DNA of 64,000 nt from Kaistella montana. Its GTDB lineage: Bacteria > Bacteroidota > Bacteroidia > Flavobacteriales > Weeksellaceae. This document shows positions 42,913 through 52,741 of the stretch, in pieces; position 1 is the stretch's first letter, and every line of letters begins with the position of its first letter. The notes under the pieces are model-generated. The model saw only the letters and a list, made by a program, of their open reading frames with translations. It did no database searches and was not told the DNA's origin. The position numbers and the translations under genes are program-made. The DNA is taken from positions 1 to 64,000 of the forward strand of contig NZ_JANFQP010000001.1 in the NCBI RefSeq assembly GCF_024436175.1. Reading direction: 5' to 3'.

Positions 42913-43404
42913 TTACGATTTAAAAATATCAATTAAAACTACCAAAAACATTGCGAAACCTACAATGAAATTAAAACCGGTTCCGTAGAGAAATCCGATA
43001 AAGGCTCCTTTGGTGGAGTTCCACGCCTTTTTTTTGTCGTTCGCGTCGTGTAATAATTCGCCCACAAAAACACCCAAAAACATTCCGATTAAAAATCCGA
43101 AAGGAAGTGGAATGAAGAACATTCCAACTAAAGTTCCAATTACAGAGCCAATGCTTCCCCAACGCGTTCCGCCGTATTTTCGGTTCGTTCTCGCAGGAAT
43201 CACATAGTTGAGCACGATGGAAAGAAGCGTGAGGCAAACGAAAATCCAAATATAAACCATTGAAAGTGACGATTCTGTCCCGAATTTATAAATCAATAAT
43301 CCGCAAAGACTGAGCAATAATCCCGGTAAAACGGGCAAAAATGTTCCCAGAATTCCTGCAATGAGCAGTACGATGCTTACTAAAGGAATGAGCGTGTCGT
43401 TCAT
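42913..43404 (-). CDS. DUF456 family membrane protein
   Basis: A 163-residue membrane protein with about four hydrophobic stretches and glycine-rich helices. GILGTFLPVLPGLLLSLCG near residue 18, KYGGTRWGSIGSVIGTLVGM and FLGVFVGELLHDANDKKKAW are the DUF456 hallmarks. The function of the family is unknown. It starts just upstream of the lipoprotein gene (4-base gap) and is probably cotranscribed with it. Confidence 0.85.
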   Translation of the reverse strand: MNDTLIPLVSIVLLIAGILGTFLPVLPGLLLSLCGLLIYKFGTESSLSMVYIWIFVCLTLLSIVLNYVIPARTNRKYGGTRWGSIGSVIGTLVGMFFIPLPFGFLIGMFLGVFVGELLHDANDKKKAWNSTKGAFIGFLYGTGFNFIVGFAMFLVVLIDIFKS

Positions 43405-43460
43405 GTGTAATAAATTTTGTTAAAAATAAGCATTAATCCTATAAACACAATCAGATTTCT

Positions 43461-43468
43461 TATTTTTG
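43461..43468 (+). promoter_or_regulatory. MscS-like gene -7 box 5 bases before the ATG
   Basis: TATTTTTG, exact consensus, then five bases and the ATG, so the mRNA is predicted to be leaderless. A longer in-frame start would place the promoter inside the gene. Confidence 0.6.
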
Positions 43469-43473
43469 CTGTA

Positions 43474-44733
43474 ATGAAAGATGAGTTGAAAGATACCAAA
43501 GATTTTTTGCAAAGAATTAGTGATTATATCCACTATTCTGTGAGAGACAGTTTGCCGGATAGCTGGGTTTTGTTGGTGCAAATTATATTGAAATTTCTGT
43601 TTTTAGTGGCGCTGGTTTATGTTGCCGATTTTATCGTGAAATTTCTTTTGAATCAAATTTTCAAAATATTTTTTAATAAAGATAAATATCCGGTTTTCAA
43701 ATCGATTTATCAATCGAGAATTACCAATTCTATTTCTCATGTTTTTGCGCTACTCATCGGAAGTTTCGCGCTGTTTTCAATTTTTTACAGGCATCCCAAA
43801 AGCTTTACCTTTCTGGAAAGAATGGTTTATTTGGCGATGGTTTTTGTAGTTGTGGGAATGTTATACCGAGGTTTGAATGCATTTAGAAATTACTTCATCA
43901 TCCAACAAGATTATTATAAAATTATGGCGCTGAACGCCGTTTCCCAAACTGTGAAAATTTTCGGAACTTTTGTTTCAGCAATCATTGCAATTTGTGTGAT
44001 TTTCGGGATTAGCGGAACTACAATTGTTGGAAGTTTAGGAGCGATTACTGCGGTGCTCGTTTTGGTTTTCCGGGATACGATTTTGGGTTTTGTGACGGGA
44101 CTTCACGTTGCGACTTCTAAAAACTTGAAAGTTGGCGACTGGATCGGGATTCCGAAGTATAATTTGGAAGGAAATATTCAGGATATTAATCTTTTAACGA
44201 CTAAAATTCAAAATTTCGATAAAACCATTTCCACGATTCCGACTTACGATTTGTTGACCACCGAGATCAAAAATATTCAGGTGATGACAGAAAGCAATAC
44301 CCGAAGAATCAAGCGTTCTATTATTTTCAATATCAATTCTTTCAAGTTTTTAAATGAAGAAATTCTTGAAAAATTATCGAAAGTAAATTTAATTAAAGAT
44401 TATCTGGAATTCAAAAAATCGGAAATGTCCGAGCAAAGAAGTCATATCGACAATCCGGAATTGCTCATCAATGGGAAACAACTCACTAATATTGGTGTTT
44501 TCCGCGAATATGTTTTTAATTATCTAAAAAATAATCCGCACATCGATCAGGAAGGAACCATCCTCGTGCGACAACTCGAAAATACGCCACAAGGTCTTCC
44601 GCTGGAGATTTATTGTTTCACCAACGATTCTGAATGGGGAAATTATGAAGACATTCAGGCCGATATTTTCGATCATTTGCTGGTCGCTTCCAAAGAGTTT
44701 GATTTAGAAGTGATTCAGTTTGCTAAAATTTAA
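43474..44733 (+). CDS. MscS-family mechanosensitive channel
   Basis: A 419-residue inner-membrane channel. Four hydrophobic segments lie near residues 30-55, 80-105, 120-140 and 155-175. The pore-lining helix is [20 protein letters not shown], rich in Gly/Ala as in MscS TM3, followed by the beta-domain ([20 protein letters not shown]) and an alpha/beta C-terminal domain. Such channels release solutes on hypo-osmotic shock. The start is set by the adjacent promoter. It heads a plus-strand operon of six genes; pdxJ follows after 5 bases. Confidence 0.88.
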   Translation: MKDELKDTKDFLQRISDYIHYSVRDSLPDSWVLLVQIILKFLFLVALVYVADFIVKFLLNQIFKIFFNKDKYPVFKSIYQSRITNSISHVFALLIGSFALFSIFYRHPKSFTFLERMVYLAMVFVVVGMLYRGLNAFRNYFIIQQDYYKIMALNAVSQTVKIFGTFVSAIIAICVIFGISGTTIVGSLGAITAVLVLVFRDTILGFVTGLHVATSKNLKVGDWIGIPKYNLEGNIQDINLLTTKIQNFDKTISTIPTYDLLTTEIKNIQVMTESNTRRIKRSIIFNINSFKFLNEEILEKLSKVNLIKDYLEFKKSEMSEQRSHIDNPELLINGKQLTNIGVFREYVFNYLKNNPHIDQEGTILVRQLENTPQGLPLEIYCFTNDSEWGNYEDIQADIFDHLLVASKEFDLEVIQFAKI

Positions 44734-44738
44734 AATTT

Positions 44739-45458
44739 ATGACAAAACTTAGTGTAAATATCAATAAAATTGCAACCATCCGAAATGCGCGTGGTGGCGA
44801 ATTTCCAAGTGTAACTGAAGCTGCAATAAAGCTTCAAGAGTTTGGTGCACAAGGAATTACGATTCATCCAAGACCAGATGAACGACACATTACCCGAAAA
44901 GATGTTTATGATTTGAAACCTTTGGTTCATACCGAATTTAATATTGAAGGAAATCCACATCGTCCGTTTATCGACATGGTTTTAGAGGTAAAACCAGAAC
45001 AAGTAACGTTGGTTCCCGATGCCGACGATGCAGTAACTTCTAACGCAGGTTGGGATTGCGAGAAAAATCTTGATTTCCTAAAATCAGTAATTTCTGAATT
45101 TAAAAATGCCGGAATTCGAACTTCTATTTTCCTAGATCCAAATCCTGAAATGGTGAAATTTGCCGCAGAAACCGGAACTGACAGAATAGAATTGTATACC
45201 GAAGCATACGCAAAAAACTATTTTCAAGATAAAGAATCTGCCATAAAACCATACTACGAAACAGCTCTAGAAGCTACAAAATACGGTTTAGGAATTAATG
45301 CAGGACACGATTTGAGTTTAGATAATGTAAAATATTTCGCGGAAAATATCCCGAATTTGTTGGAAGTTTCCATCGGTCATGCTTTAATTTCCGAAGCGTT
45401 GTATTTAGGTTTAGAAAACACGGTTCAAGCGTATTTGAAGCGCTTGGCGAAGTGGTAA
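44739..45458 (+). CDS. pdxJ: Pyridoxine 5'-phosphate synthase
   Basis: Condenses aminoacetone phosphate and deoxyxylulose 5-phosphate in DXP-dependent vitamin B6 synthesis. Motifs: [17 protein letters not shown] at the start, [13 protein letters not shown] with the catalytic His and Arg, [29 protein letters not shown] and [14 protein letters not shown], ending [18 protein letters not shown]. Length 239 is standard. It starts 5 bases after the channel gene and is translated from the same mRNA. Confidence 0.96.
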   Translation: MTKLSVNINKIATIRNARGGEFPSVTEAAIKLQEFGAQGITIHPRPDERHITRKDVYDLKPLVHTEFNIEGNPHRPFIDMVLEVKPEQVTLVPDADDAVTSNAGWDCEKNLDFLKSVISEFKNAGIRTSIFLDPNPEMVKFAAETGTDRIELYTEAYAKNYFQDKESAIKPYYETALEATKYGLGINAGHDLSLDNVKYFAENIPNLLEVSIGHALISEALYLGLENTVQAYLKRLAKW

Positions 45459-45501
45459 ATAACTTTTAAATATTTAATTAAAAAAAAATCAGCGAGAAGA
45501 A

Positions 45502-46281
45502 ATGAATATTTTACACTCAAAAATATATGGTGAAGACCAATCCGGAACACCGCTGCTGGTTTTCCACGGACTTTTCGGCATGCTCGATAACTGGGGAAGT
45601 TTCGGCAAAGAAATGGGCGAGTTTTTCCCGGTTCATTTAATTGATTTAAGAAATCACGGCAAAAGTTTTCACTCCGAAGAAATGTCACACGACGATTTGG
45701 CCCACGATATCGCACATTACATGGAGTTTCATCATTTGGAAACAGCCAATTTATTGGGGCATTCTCTCGGTGGAAAAGCGGTGATGCAATTTGCTATAAA
45801 ATATCCGCTAAAACTAGAAAAATTAATCGTTGTAGATATTTCTCCAAAAGCATATCCGCCTCATCATCAAGGAATTTTGAAAGCCCTAGAAAGTGTAGAT
45901 TTCGAAAAAGTAAACACGAGACAAGAAGTAGAAGAGGTGCTTCAGCAATATATTCCCGAAAAATCAGTCATTCAGTTTCTTGCCAAAAATCTTTATTGGA
46001 ATGACGATAAAAAATTGGCTTGGCGATTTAATTTGAAAACTTTATCCGAGAAATATGCTCAATTTGTGTCAAATGCGATTAAATTTGGCGTTTTTACCGG
46101 CAAAACTTTATTTATTTCCGGTGCAAAATCTCATTATATTTTGCCTCAAGATGAGTTTCTCATCAAGCAACAATTTCCAAATTCTTCGGTGGTGAAAGTC
46201 GAAAATGCAGGACATTGGGTTCAGGCAGAAAATCCGAAAGATTTTACAATTGTGGTGAAAGATTTTCTCCTTCAAAAATAG
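45502..46281 (+). CDS. Alpha/beta-fold hydrolase (YbfF/ABHD11-like)
   Basis: A 259-residue cytoplasmic serine hydrolase. The oxyanion-hole motif is LLVFHGLFGMLDNWGS, the nucleophile elbow is LLGHSLGGKAVM with the Ser, the acid is expected in FISGAKSHYI, and the His is in ENAGHWVQAENP. Closest in character to YbfF and ABHD11 esterases. It lies between pdxJ and an SDR gene in the operon; the substrate is unknown but the fatty acyl-CoA ligase downstream suggests an acyl ester. Confidence 0.87.
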   Translation: MNILHSKIYGEDQSGTPLLVFHGLFGMLDNWGSFGKEMGEFFPVHLIDLRNHGKSFHSEEMSHDDLAHDIAHYMEFHHLETANLLGHSLGGKAVMQFAIKYPLKLEKLIVVDISPKAYPPHHQGILKALESVDFEKVNTRQEVEEVLQQYIPEKSVIQFLAKNLYWNDDKKLAWRFNLKTLSEKYAQFVSNAIKFGVFTGKTLFISGAKSHYILPQDEFLIKQQFPNSSVVKVENAGHWVQAENPKDFTIVVKDFLLQK

Positions 46282-46300
46282 CAATGTTTAAAAAATATTC

Positions 46301-47308
46301 ATGATTTTAGTTACAGGTGCAACAGGAATTCTCGGAAGTGTAATCGTTTTAGAACTGCTGAAACGTGGCGAAAAAGTGCGCGCTACCAAAAGAAATTCTA
46401 GTAACATCGATGAAGTAAGAAAATCATTTCATTATTACACCGAAAATCCTGATGAATATTTTGAAAAAATAGAATGGATCGATGCCGATTTTGATGATAT
46501 TTTTAGTTTGCAAAATGCAGTTGATGGTGTTGAAGAAGTATATCATTGTGCTGCAAAAGTTGATTTTCATCCCTCTTCGCAGCGCGAAATGTATCACACC
46601 AATATTGAAGGAACTAAAAATCTTTTGTTTGCTTGCGCCGATTCTTCGGTGAAGAAATTCTGTTTTGTAAGTTCCATCGCGGTTCTTGATGGATTAAACG
46701 AAAGCCGCGAACTCGATGAAAATTCCGATTACAATTCCAAAATTCATCATTCGGCTTATGCGATTTCCAAACATTTTTCCGAAATGGAAGTTTGGCGCGC
46801 TTCGGCGGAAGGTTTAAATACCATTATTGTCAATCCTGGCGTGATTCTCGGAAGCGGAAATTGGGACAGAAGCAGCGGAAAATTGTTCGAAAACCTTTCA
46901 AAATCCTTTACTTTTTCAGGTGGAACTTCTTATGTTGATGTTCGTGATGTTGCCAAAATCGCTATTAGTTTAATGGAGAAAAATAGTTTTGGCGAACGAT
47001 TTATTCTGGTTTCCGAAACCAAATCTTTTCACGAAATGGGAACTTTAGTCAGAAAAAAAATGGGAAAATCGGCTCCTAAAATTATTCCTCAATTTTTGTT
47101 GAATTTCGCTCGTCTTTTAAATTTTCTTTTCGGATGGTTGGTTCCGGCGCTTCGAATTGTAAATAAAGTCAATGTAGATTCAGTTTCTACTACGACCCCA
47201 ATTTCTAATAAAAAAATCACTGAAAAACTAGATTTTCAGTTTATTCCTGTATCGGAAAGTGTAGATTTTCATTTTAAAAATTATGCTTCCGAAAATATTA
47301 AAAGTTAA
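46301..47308 (+). CDS. NAD-dependent epimerase/dehydratase (extended SDR)
   Basis: A 335-residue extended short-chain dehydrogenase. The cofactor motif is TGATGILGSVIVLELLKRG at the N-terminus, VYHCAAKVDFHPSS follows the Rossmann core, the catalytic Ser is in FVSSIAVLDG, and YAISKHFSE is the YxxxK motif; IIVNPGVILGSGNWDRSS is a substrate-loop word. It resembles 3-beta-hydroxysteroid or dihydroflavonol reductase-type proteins. Substrate unknown; the acyl-CoA ligase starts 3 bases later, so a lipid substrate is plausible. Confidence 0.88.
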   Translation: MILVTGATGILGSVIVLELLKRGEKVRATKRNSSNIDEVRKSFHYYTENPDEYFEKIEWIDADFDDIFSLQNAVDGVEEVYHCAAKVDFHPSSQREMYHTNIEGTKNLLFACADSSVKKFCFVSSIAVLDGLNESRELDENSDYNSKIHHSAYAISKHFSEMEVWRASAEGLNTIIVNPGVILGSGNWDRSSGKLFENLSKSFTFSGGTSYVDVRDVAKIAISLMEKNSFGERFILVSETKSFHEMGTLVRKKMGKSAPKIIPQFLLNFARLLNFLFGWLVPALRIVNKVNVDSVSTTTPISNKKITEKLDFQFIPVSESVDFHFKNYASENIKS

Positions 47309-47310
47309 TC

Positions 47311-49074
47311 ATGAATCTTGTAGAATTTCTAAATACCAATACCGAAAAATTCAATTCTAAACCAGCAATCGGCTTCAAAAAAGGTGATAAATGGAAGGAT
47401 TTGAGCTGGCGCGATTTCCGAAGAATGGTTTTCAAAACAGCCAATGCATTGAAAAATGCTGGAGTTTCTCCTAATGATAAAGTTGCGATTTATTCCGATA
47501 ATTCTGCGGAATGGATCGTTTTCGATTTGGCGATTCTTGCTTTGGGCGCGGTTACCGTTCCGATTTATTCTACAAGCAATGGCGAACAAGCGGAATATAT
47601 TATCAACGATTCTGGTTCGAAAATTATTTTGGTCGGAAATCAAGAGCAATACGATGCAGTTTTCGAGATTTTAAGTAAAAATGGATCACTTCAACAAATC
47701 ATTGTAGCTAAAAAATCGATTTGGATTAAAAAAGACCGAAGCATTTACTTAGAAGATTTCATTAAAAAAGAACCTGAAACTTTCGATATTGTTTCCAAAG
47801 AAGACGATGAATTGGCAACAATTATTTACACTTCTGGAACCACCGGAGTTCCGAAAGGAGTGATGCTTTCTCACGGAAATTTCCACAAATGTTTTCAGGC
47901 ACATTTCGATTTTTTTAAGTTTAAAAACTTTGAAAATGAAGTTTCTCTCGCATTTTTGCCGCTCACTCACGTTTTCGAAAGAAGTTGGACTTTGCTTTCC
48001 TTGTACGGTGGTGCTAAGGTTTGTTTTCTAGAAAATACAAAACTCATAGCACATGCTTTAACTGAAGTAAAACCAACGATGATGTGCGCTGTTCCGAGAT
48101 TTTACCAGAAAATTTATGCCGGCGTGAACGAAATGGTGGCAAATGGCTCCGAAACAAAAAAGAAAATTTTCAATTGGGCGATCAAAACCGGAAGCGAACT
48201 CGCGGAATTGAAACGATTGGAAAAAAATATTCCATTAGGTTTAAAATTAAAAAATAAAATTGCTAAAGTATTGGTTTTTAATAAAATCAAAAATAAAATG
48301 GGAGGTAAACTTTGGTTTATGCCTTGTGGTGGCGCTTCGGTTTCGCCGGAAGTTACCCGTTTTTTTGATGCTTTAGGCGCCCATATCACCGTTGGATACG
48401 GACTTACGGAAACTACTGCGACGCTCACCGCTTTTCCTTTTATTCAATATCAACATGGCAGCGCAGGAGTTTGTCTCGGTGATACACAGCTGAAAATTGG
48501 CGAAAACAGCGAAATTTTGGCGAAAGGAAGCGGGATTATGAAAGGTTATTACCAACAACCGGAAGAAACTGCCAAAGTTTTCACAGAAGATGGTTGGTTC
48601 AAAACTGGTGACGCCGGATTAATCGATGAGAAAGGAAATCTCACCATTACCGACCGAATCAAGGATTTAATGAAAACTTCCAATGGAAAATATGTGACTC
48701 CGCAACCGATAGAAAACCTGCTTTCTAACAACAATTATATCACTCAAGCTATGGTTGTTGCCGAAGGAAAACCTTACGTAACCGCTTTGATTATCCCAAA
48801 TTTTGATGCCTTGAAAGAGGTCGTTGAGAAAATGAATATTCCTTTCACCAATTGGCAAGAAATCGTCAATTCTGAAAAAATTAAAGAGTTTTATCGTCTA
48901 AAAATTGATGAAATTCAGAAAGGGCTTTCGGGTTTTGAAAAGGTGAAAAAATTTATTTTAATGCCTTCGGAATTTGAAATCGGAACCGGTGAAATTACGC
49001 CGACTTTAAAGGTGAAAAGAAATGTGGTGCTCAACAAATATGCTATATTGATCGACCAAATGTATTCATCATAA
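47311..49074 (+). CDS. Long-chain acyl-CoA ligase (AMP-binding)
   Basis: A 587-residue adenylate-forming enzyme that activates fatty acids with ATP and CoA. The AMP-binding motif is IIYTSGTTGVPKGVMLSHGN, followed by LAFLPLTHVFERSW, GYGLTETTATLTAFP, GWFKTGDAGLIDEKGNLTI and DRIKDLMKTSNGKYVTPQP with the hinge and catalytic Lys region. Typical FadD/long-chain family length. It is 3 bases after the SDR and 22 before mvaD in the same operon. Confidence 0.94.
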   Translation: MNLVEFLNTNTEKFNSKPAIGFKKGDKWKDLSWRDFRRMVFKTANALKNAGVSPNDKVAIYSDNSAEWIVFDLAILALGAVTVPIYSTSNGEQAEYIINDSGSKIILVGNQEQYDAVFEILSKNGSLQQIIVAKKSIWIKKDRSIYLEDFIKKEPETFDIVSKEDDELATIIYTSGTTGVPKGVMLSHGNFHKCFQAHFDFFKFKNFENEVSLAFLPLTHVFERSWTLLSLYGGAKVCFLENTKLIAHALTEVKPTMMCAVPRFYQKIYAGVNEMVANGSETKKKIFNWAIKTGSELAELKRLEKNIPLGLKLKNKIAKVLVFNKIKNKMGGKLWFMPCGGASVSPEVTRFFDALGAHITVGYGLTETTATLTAFPFIQYQHGSAGVCLGDTQLKIGENSEILAKGSGIMKGYYQQPEETAKVFTEDGWFKTGDAGLIDEKGNLTITDRIKDLMKTSNGKYVTPQPIENLLSNNNYITQAMVVAEGKPYVTALIIPNFDALKEVVEKMNIPFTNWQEIVNSEKIKEFYRLKIDEIQKGLSGFEKVKKFILMPSEFEIGTGEITPTLKVKRNVVLNKYAILIDQMYSS

Positions 49075-49095
49075 TTAAAATTTAGAAGCTTCAAA

Positions 49096-50148
49096 ATGAA
49101 CGAATTTTCAGTAAATAAACCATTCAATATTACGAATCAAAAAGTTTCGGCAAGTTGCCCTTCCAATATCGCTTTGATTAAATATTGGGGAAAATACGAC
49201 CCGCAAATTCCCGCAAATCCAAGTATTAGTTATACGCTGAATCATTGTAAAACCAATACGGAAATGGAGTTTCTGGCTGATGAAAAATTCAGTGTTCAAA
49301 CCTATTTGTCGGGAAATGAAGAACTAAAATTTGCCCAAAAAATTGAAAAATATTTTCAAAAAATCGAAGAATATTTACCTTGGATTTTGAAAGGAAAATA
49401 TATCATTAAAACGGAAAATACATTTCCTCACAGTTCAGGAATTGCGAGTTCGGCATCTGGTTTTGGCGCAATTGCCAAATGTTTAATGGCTTTGGATGAG
49501 CAATTTTCTGGGAAATTGGATGAAGATTTTAAGCTTAAAAAAGCGAGTTTTTTAGCAAGATTGGGCAGTGGAAGCGCTTGTAGAAGTCTGTATGACGGTT
49601 TGGTCGTTTGGGGAAAAACTGAAGAAGTTGCGGACAGTTCAGATTTGTTTGCGGTACAATATCCTAATGAAGAAATTCATCCAATTTTCAAAAGTTTTAA
49701 CGATTGGGTTTTGCTGATTCACGAAGGTGAAAAATCGGTGAGTTCCACTGTTGGACACGGTTTGATGAACACTAATCCTTATGCACAACGCAGATTTCAG
49801 GAAGCTCACGAGAATTTCAAAACGCTGAAAGGAATTTTGAAAAATGGTGATTTAGAAGCTTTTATAAAATTGGTTGAACACGAAGCGTTAACACTCCACG
49901 CGATGATGATGATGAGCGAACCGGCTTTTATTTTGATGAAAACTGGAACTTTGCAAGTAATCAACAAGATTTGGGAATTCAGAAAAGAAAATAATCTTCC
50001 TTTATTCTTTACTTTGGATGCGGGTGCGAATGTTCATCTCTTATTTCCTGAAAATACTGATTCCGAAAAAATACAAGAATTTATCGTAAAAGAACTTTTA
50101 CAATTTACCCAAAACAACGGTTTAGTAAAGGATGTGATGAGATTTTAA
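49096..50148 (+). CDS. mvaD: Diphosphomevalonate decarboxylase
   Basis: A GHMP-superfamily enzyme that makes isopentenyl diphosphate from mevalonate diphosphate, marking the mevalonate route typical of Flavobacteriia. SCPSNIALIKYWGKYDP and PANPSISYTLNH form the substrate loop, TFPHSSGIASSASGFGAIAK is the ATP motif, and RLGSGSACRSLYDGLVVWG and TLDAGANVHLLFP are family signatures, with the catalytic Asp in the last. Length 350 is normal. It ends the operon begun by the MscS-type channel. Confidence 0.94.
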   Translation: MNEFSVNKPFNITNQKVSASCPSNIALIKYWGKYDPQIPANPSISYTLNHCKTNTEMEFLADEKFSVQTYLSGNEELKFAQKIEKYFQKIEEYLPWILKGKYIIKTENTFPHSSGIASSASGFGAIAKCLMALDEQFSGKLDEDFKLKKASFLARLGSGSACRSLYDGLVVWGKTEEVADSSDLFAVQYPNEEIHPIFKSFNDWVLLIHEGEKSVSSTVGHGLMNTNPYAQRRFQEAHENFKTLKGILKNGDLEAFIKLVEHEALTLHAMMMMSEPAFILMKTGTLQVINKIWEFRKENNLPLFFTLDAGANVHLLFPENTDSEKIQEFIVKELLQFTQNNGLVKDVMRF

Positions 50149-50158
50149 AACCGGGAAA

Positions 50159-50353
50159 TTATTTTTTCTCGGTAAATTTGCTCAAAGTATGCATTACAAA
50201 AACAACCAAAATTCCGATAATTCCTGCGGAAATTGATAAAATGAATTTAGCATTTTCTTCGTGCCAAAAACCTAAGTCCCATTCCATTACATAAAGGTTG
50301 AAACCGATGAAAATTACGAATAGTGCTAAAAATATTTTATAAAAAAGATGCAT
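50159..50353 (-). CDS. Small two-helix membrane protein
   Basis: A 64-residue protein with two predicted membrane helices (FLALFVIFIGFNLYVMEW and FILSISAGIIGILVVFVMHTL) and a short basic tail. No family is recognised. It starts 11 bases after the marC stop on the same strand and faces mvaD only 10 bases away, with no terminator between. Cotranscription with marC supports it as a real gene. Confidence 0.65.
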   Translation of the reverse strand: MHLFYKIFLALFVIFIGFNLYVMEWDLGFWHEENAKFILSISAGIIGILVVFVMHTLSKFTEKK

Positions 50354-50364
50354 TTTTTGAATTT

Positions 50365-50961
50365 TTAAAATTTAACATAAGTGCTGAAAAGCTGTGCAAA
50401 ATTAGCAGTAAACAGCTTAATAGAAATCGCGAGTAGAACAATTCCGAAAACTTTTTGCAAAACCTGAAGCGTTCCGTCGCCGAGTTTTCTTTCGAGCCAG
50501 TTGGCTGATTTCAGCACCAAATATACGAAAATAGTGTTGAGGATGATGCCACAAATGATATTAATATCATGATATTCCGCACGCAGCGAAAGGGTAGTAG
50601 TAAGGGTTCCGGCGCCCGCAATCAGCGGAAACGCGATAGGAACGATTGATGCGGATTTGGCTTCCTGGTTTTTCTGAATTTCAATGCCGAGAATCATTTC
50701 CACTGCGATAATGAAAATAACGAAAGCACCAGCAATCGCAAATGAATTTACATCAACGCCGATGAATTTCAGGATTTTATTTCCAATGAAAAGAAAACAA
50801 ATCATAAGAACTCCTGAAACAATTGCTGCTTTTTCAGATTCAATATGACCGAATTTCTGTTTTAAACTTACAATAATCGGTATCGAACCCATAATGTCGA
50901 TTACGGCAAATAGCACCATTGTGGCGGTAAGTGTTTCTTTTAGGGAGAAAAATTCAAACAT
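50365..50961 (-). CDS. MarC family membrane protein
   Basis: A 198-residue integral membrane protein with six hydrophobic segments. The family words VIDIMGSIPIIVSLKQKF near residue 20 and PIAFPLIAGAGTLTTTLSLR, with IDxxGxxP-type and GPGTIT-like loops, mark the MarC/UPF0056 family. Transport function is not established. It lies 43 bases after batD with no terminator between, so read-through from the Bat genes is possible. Confidence 0.9.
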   Translation of the reverse strand: MFEFFSLKETLTATMVLFAVIDIMGSIPIIVSLKQKFGHIESEKAAIVSGVLMICFLFIGNKILKFIGVDVNSFAIAGAFVIFIIAVEMILGIEIQKNQEAKSASIVPIAFPLIAGAGTLTTTLSLRAEYHDINIICGIILNTIFVYLVLKSANWLERKLGDGTLQVLQKVFGIVLLAISIKLFTANFAQLFSTYVKF

Positions 50962-51004
50962 AAACAGGAATTATTAATTTCGTAAAAATATAAAAAATAA
51001 ATGA

Positions 51005-52741
51005 TTATTTTCTAATTTCAGTGTAGATGCTAATTATTCTTTTCAAAAGTTCCTCAATTTGCTCTTCTGAGTGATAAGGTGCATACTTTTCAATTTGGAT
51101 TTCTTCAGATAGTGCTCTGTATTGATCTGCTAACGGATGACCGTTATTTTCTTCCAAATATTTTCTAAACTCAGATTCTGTAGAGATTTCAAGCGAAGTT
51201 TTAACATCAGTTTTCATTTCCTCATAAGTTGAAAAGAATTTGATGAAATCTTTTTCTTTCGCTAATTTTTTCAAATATTCAATATGATCCTCGAATTGAT
51301 GGCTCATTTTTTCTCTTAGCAAAGCTTCGGTTTCGGCAATGGTGACGATTGGTTTTCGTTCTACTACTGGTTTTTCTTTGCTTGTTTTGATCTTCTTTTT
51401 TACCACCAAAAATAACGAAAATAGAGCTGCCATGAATGCCAAATTACCAGCTACAATTTTCCAGTTGATTTTGTTTTTATCTTTAATTTTTAAATTATGA
51501 GTTTGCAAAACCGGCGTATTTACTGTTTCCAGAACGGTGTTGGTGTAATCGTTTACCTTTTCCAAAGTGCTTTTGGATTCTACAATTTGTTCGTGAGTTT
51601 TTACATTCAGCAGAATTGATTTTGCTCCCAAATCGACATATTTTTTTGCGGAAGGATCAAAAAATGAAAAGTTTTCAAAATCTACAGAAATAGGTCCTGT
51701 TTTTTTAGGAATCACCACATAATCCACGATGATGTCACCCGAAAGCTGATCATTTTGTGGTGAAGTTTTTGAGGTGATTTTTGGAGGAAATGAAGTGTAG
51801 TTTTCAGAACTTACAATTTTTGGTAAATGTAAAGTACCGAAGTTTCCGGTTCCGCTTAGTTTCAACGAAATATTAACAGGTTTTTCCAATTCTGGAGTTT
51901 CCGTTGCATTTTTTTTGGCTACACTAATATCGAAATTTCCCACCGCATTTTTGTAATTTTCAGGCATTCCGGAAGGAAGTTTTTTCACATTCAAAGCCAC
52001 TCGGTTCGACGAAATTTTATGTTCTTTGGTAGGACTTGTTATTGTCGTGGTAACGGGATTTAGTTCCACTTTTCCAGATTCCGTAGGGAAAATCATGAAA
52101 ACGCCAAGAACTTGTGAAGCTGTTCCTGCGCTGGTTTCTATCTCAGATTTTGCGAAACTCACGGGTTTTATCCGAACATTTTTCTGATGCGGAAAATGTA
52201 TTTTACTTAGCTTTCTAAAATTATCGTAGTTGCGGCTATGAGCGCGAACAACTGCCACTGCAGGTTCGTTTTTGTAAACATCTTTATCCTGAATATCAAC
52301 GGTGAGATAAACATCATTTGCTGCAGCATTATCAGCTACCGACGATTTTTTTTCGCTATCGCGGACATTAATTTCAAAAGGTTCTGTTTTATAAATTTTC
52401 CCGTTGACAGTAACCAAAACGGAACCGAATCTCAATTTCCCCGGTTGCTTTGGACTCAGCGCCAACTGATAAACCATCTGGTTTAAAATGTCCCCTTTTT
52501 TAGCATCTAAAACTACCGTATTTTGCTCAGAAGCCGATCCAAGAATTTCGAATTTTGATAAATCGGGCATTCTCAATGGCGTTTCTTGTTGCATGTTTTC
52601 ACCTGCAATTTCAAGCAAAACAGTAAGGTTCAACCGTTGATTTACTTTAGCATCTTTTACTTCAGAAATGGCCAAAGTGACCTGGCCATAAGTTAATACG
52701 GTGCAAAATAAAAGTAATATGTGAAGTGTTTTTTCTTTCAT
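51005..52741 (-). CDS. batD: BatD-like protein
   Basis: A 578-residue Bat (Bacteroides aerotolerance) protein. It has a signal peptide (residues 1-19), several beta-sandwich domains (AKVNQRLNLTVLLEIAGENM; FGSVLVTVNGKIYKTEPFEI), one membrane helix near residue 425-445 (WKIVAGNLAFMAALFSLFLV) and a cytoplasmic helical C-terminus. Most of it is periplasmic. Bat proteins are linked to stress tolerance and to assembly of surface proteins with MoxR ATPases, but the mechanism is unresolved. Its ATG overlaps the batC stop by one base. Confidence 0.88.
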   Translation of the reverse strand: MKEKTLHILLLFCTVLTYGQVTLAISEVKDAKVNQRLNLTVLLEIAGENMQQETPLRMPDLSKFEILGSASEQNTVVLDAKKGDILNQMVYQLALSPKQPGKLRFGSVLVTVNGKIYKTEPFEINVRDSEKKSSVADNAAANDVYLTVDIQDKDVYKNEPAVAVVRAHSRNYDNFRKLSKIHFPHQKNVRIKPVSFAKSEIETSAGTASQVLGVFMIFPTESGKVELNPVTTTITSPTKEHKISSNRVALNVKKLPSGMPENYKNAVGNFDISVAKKNATETPELEKPVNISLKLSGTGNFGTLHLPKIVSSENYTSFPPKITSKTSPQNDQLSGDIIVDYVVIPKKTGPISVDFENFSFFDPSAKKYVDLGAKSILLNVKTHEQIVESKSTLEKVNDYTNTVLETVNTPVLQTHNLKIKDKNKINWKIVAGNLAFMAALFSLFLVVKKKIKTSKEKPVVERKPIVTIAETEALLREKMSHQFEDHIEYLKKLAKEKDFIKFFSTYEEMKTDVKTSLEISTESEFRKYLEENNGHPLADQYRALSEEIQIEKYAPYHSEEQIEELLKRIISIYTEIRK